A DNA stretch of 64,000 bases from Nitrosomonadales bacterium. Lineage in GTDB: Bacteria; Pseudomonadota; Gammaproteobacteria; Burkholderiales; Gallionellaceae. The notes beneath the pieces are model-generated. The model was not told the DNA's origin, did not search any database, and saw nothing but the letters and a program-made list of their open reading frames with translations. Shown here one piece after another: positions 63,784 through 64,000 of this stretch. The stretch spans positions 1 through 64,000 of the forward strand of contig JACOUM010000008.1 of the NCBI GenBank assembly GCA_016177795.1. The letters run 5' to 3'. The position numbers and the translations under genes were made by a program. Position 1 is the first letter of the stretch. Each line of letters opens with the position of its first letter.

Positions 63784-64000
63784 CATATCTGCCAAATTTA
63801 CCAATGCGCACCGACTGTTGCGTAAAGATGGTTTCAATCATGTTGTTCACGCGGAAAGCATTGAGAATAAATGCTTTAAAATATTCTTTGTGCGCAATAG
63901 TCAGGCAAACGCCAGACTTGGAATAATTGCAAGAAAAAAAATATTGCCAGGCGCAGTGCAACGGAATTATGTTAAAAGAGCCATCCGTGAAGCATTTCGC
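63773..64000 (+). CDS. rnpA: Ribonuclease P protein component (partial)
   Basis: The first 76 codons of RnpA run off the right edge. Recognisable segments are [11 protein letters not shown] near the start, RLGIIARKK and [16 protein letters not shown] at the edge. TTG 63773 is the most likely start and overlaps the rpmH end by 11 nt; no ATG is available in frame at a sensible place. The protein assists the RNase P RNA in tRNA 5' maturation. Confidence 0.85.
   Translation, partial: MRFSISAKFTNAHRLLRKDGFNHVVHAESIENKCFKIFFVRNSQANARLGIIARKKILPGAVQRNYVKRAIREAFR

Overview
This window is an origin-proximal chromosome segment of a betaproteobacterium. Gene content and protein character fit Nitrosomonadales/Gallionellales-like chemolithotrophs, but the genus is inferred and no 16S gene is present. 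Its right end carries rnpA, rpmH, dnaA, dnaN and gyrB with no recF between dnaN and gyrB, plus a perfect 16-bp parS palindrome. No tRNA, rRNA, CRISPR array or insertion sequence was recognised.

Positions 1-22015 form a respiratory island very rich in c-type cytochromes. On the + strand (1-5208) lie a lipoprotein, a split b6-type cytochrome b with a haem-c-bearing subunit IV, two Vgb-like beta-propellers and a cytochrome c. On the - strand there are three transcription units. The first (11302 down to 5283) has a universal-stress protein with about five PCP_red-like repeats, a radical SAM/SPASM protein with the same repeats, a protoporphyrinogen-oxidase-like flavoprotein and a small membrane protein. 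The second (14343 down to 11541) has a divergent Sec-exported NosZ-family copper protein and a cytochrome c. The third (21694 down to 14874) has two cytochromes c, three tiny one-helix membrane proteins, a large cytochrome-bd-like oxidase subunit, a dihaem cytochrome, a three-helix membrane cytochrome c, a dihaem cytochrome fused to an ethylbenzene-dehydrogenase-type domain, and a 70-residue membrane protein. The second and third units each have an FNR/Dnr-type site with a -10 element at class II spacing and a leader of about 260-270 nt. My inference is a co-regulated low-oxygen or nitrogen-oxide respiratory module with its own tetrapyrrole-handling proteins.

Positions 22120-26878 hold a compact operon for arsenosugar-type metabolism: ArsS, a TVP38 membrane protein, two glycosyltransferase-family proteins, a DUF3047 protein and ArsM. 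Next come a periplasmic rhodanese, a transglutaminase-like protein, a phosphate-type binding protein, oligopeptidase A, a DUF4124-glutaredoxin protein, a trkH pseudogene with a large internal deletion, an NhaD-type antiporter and exonuclease III.

From 36030 to 64000 the content is mostly core: a canonical bc1 operon with an added membrane cytochrome c, priA, hemE, gltB-gltD, ilvA, lpxH, a cyclophilin, an L,D-transpeptidase and a TPR protein sharing a C-terminal domain, glnS, cysS, gyrB, dnaN, dnaA, rpmH and the start of rnpA. Oddities here are a GC-rich palindromic element inside priA and a 19-bp inverted repeat next to an 8-bp tandem repeat upstream of hemE.
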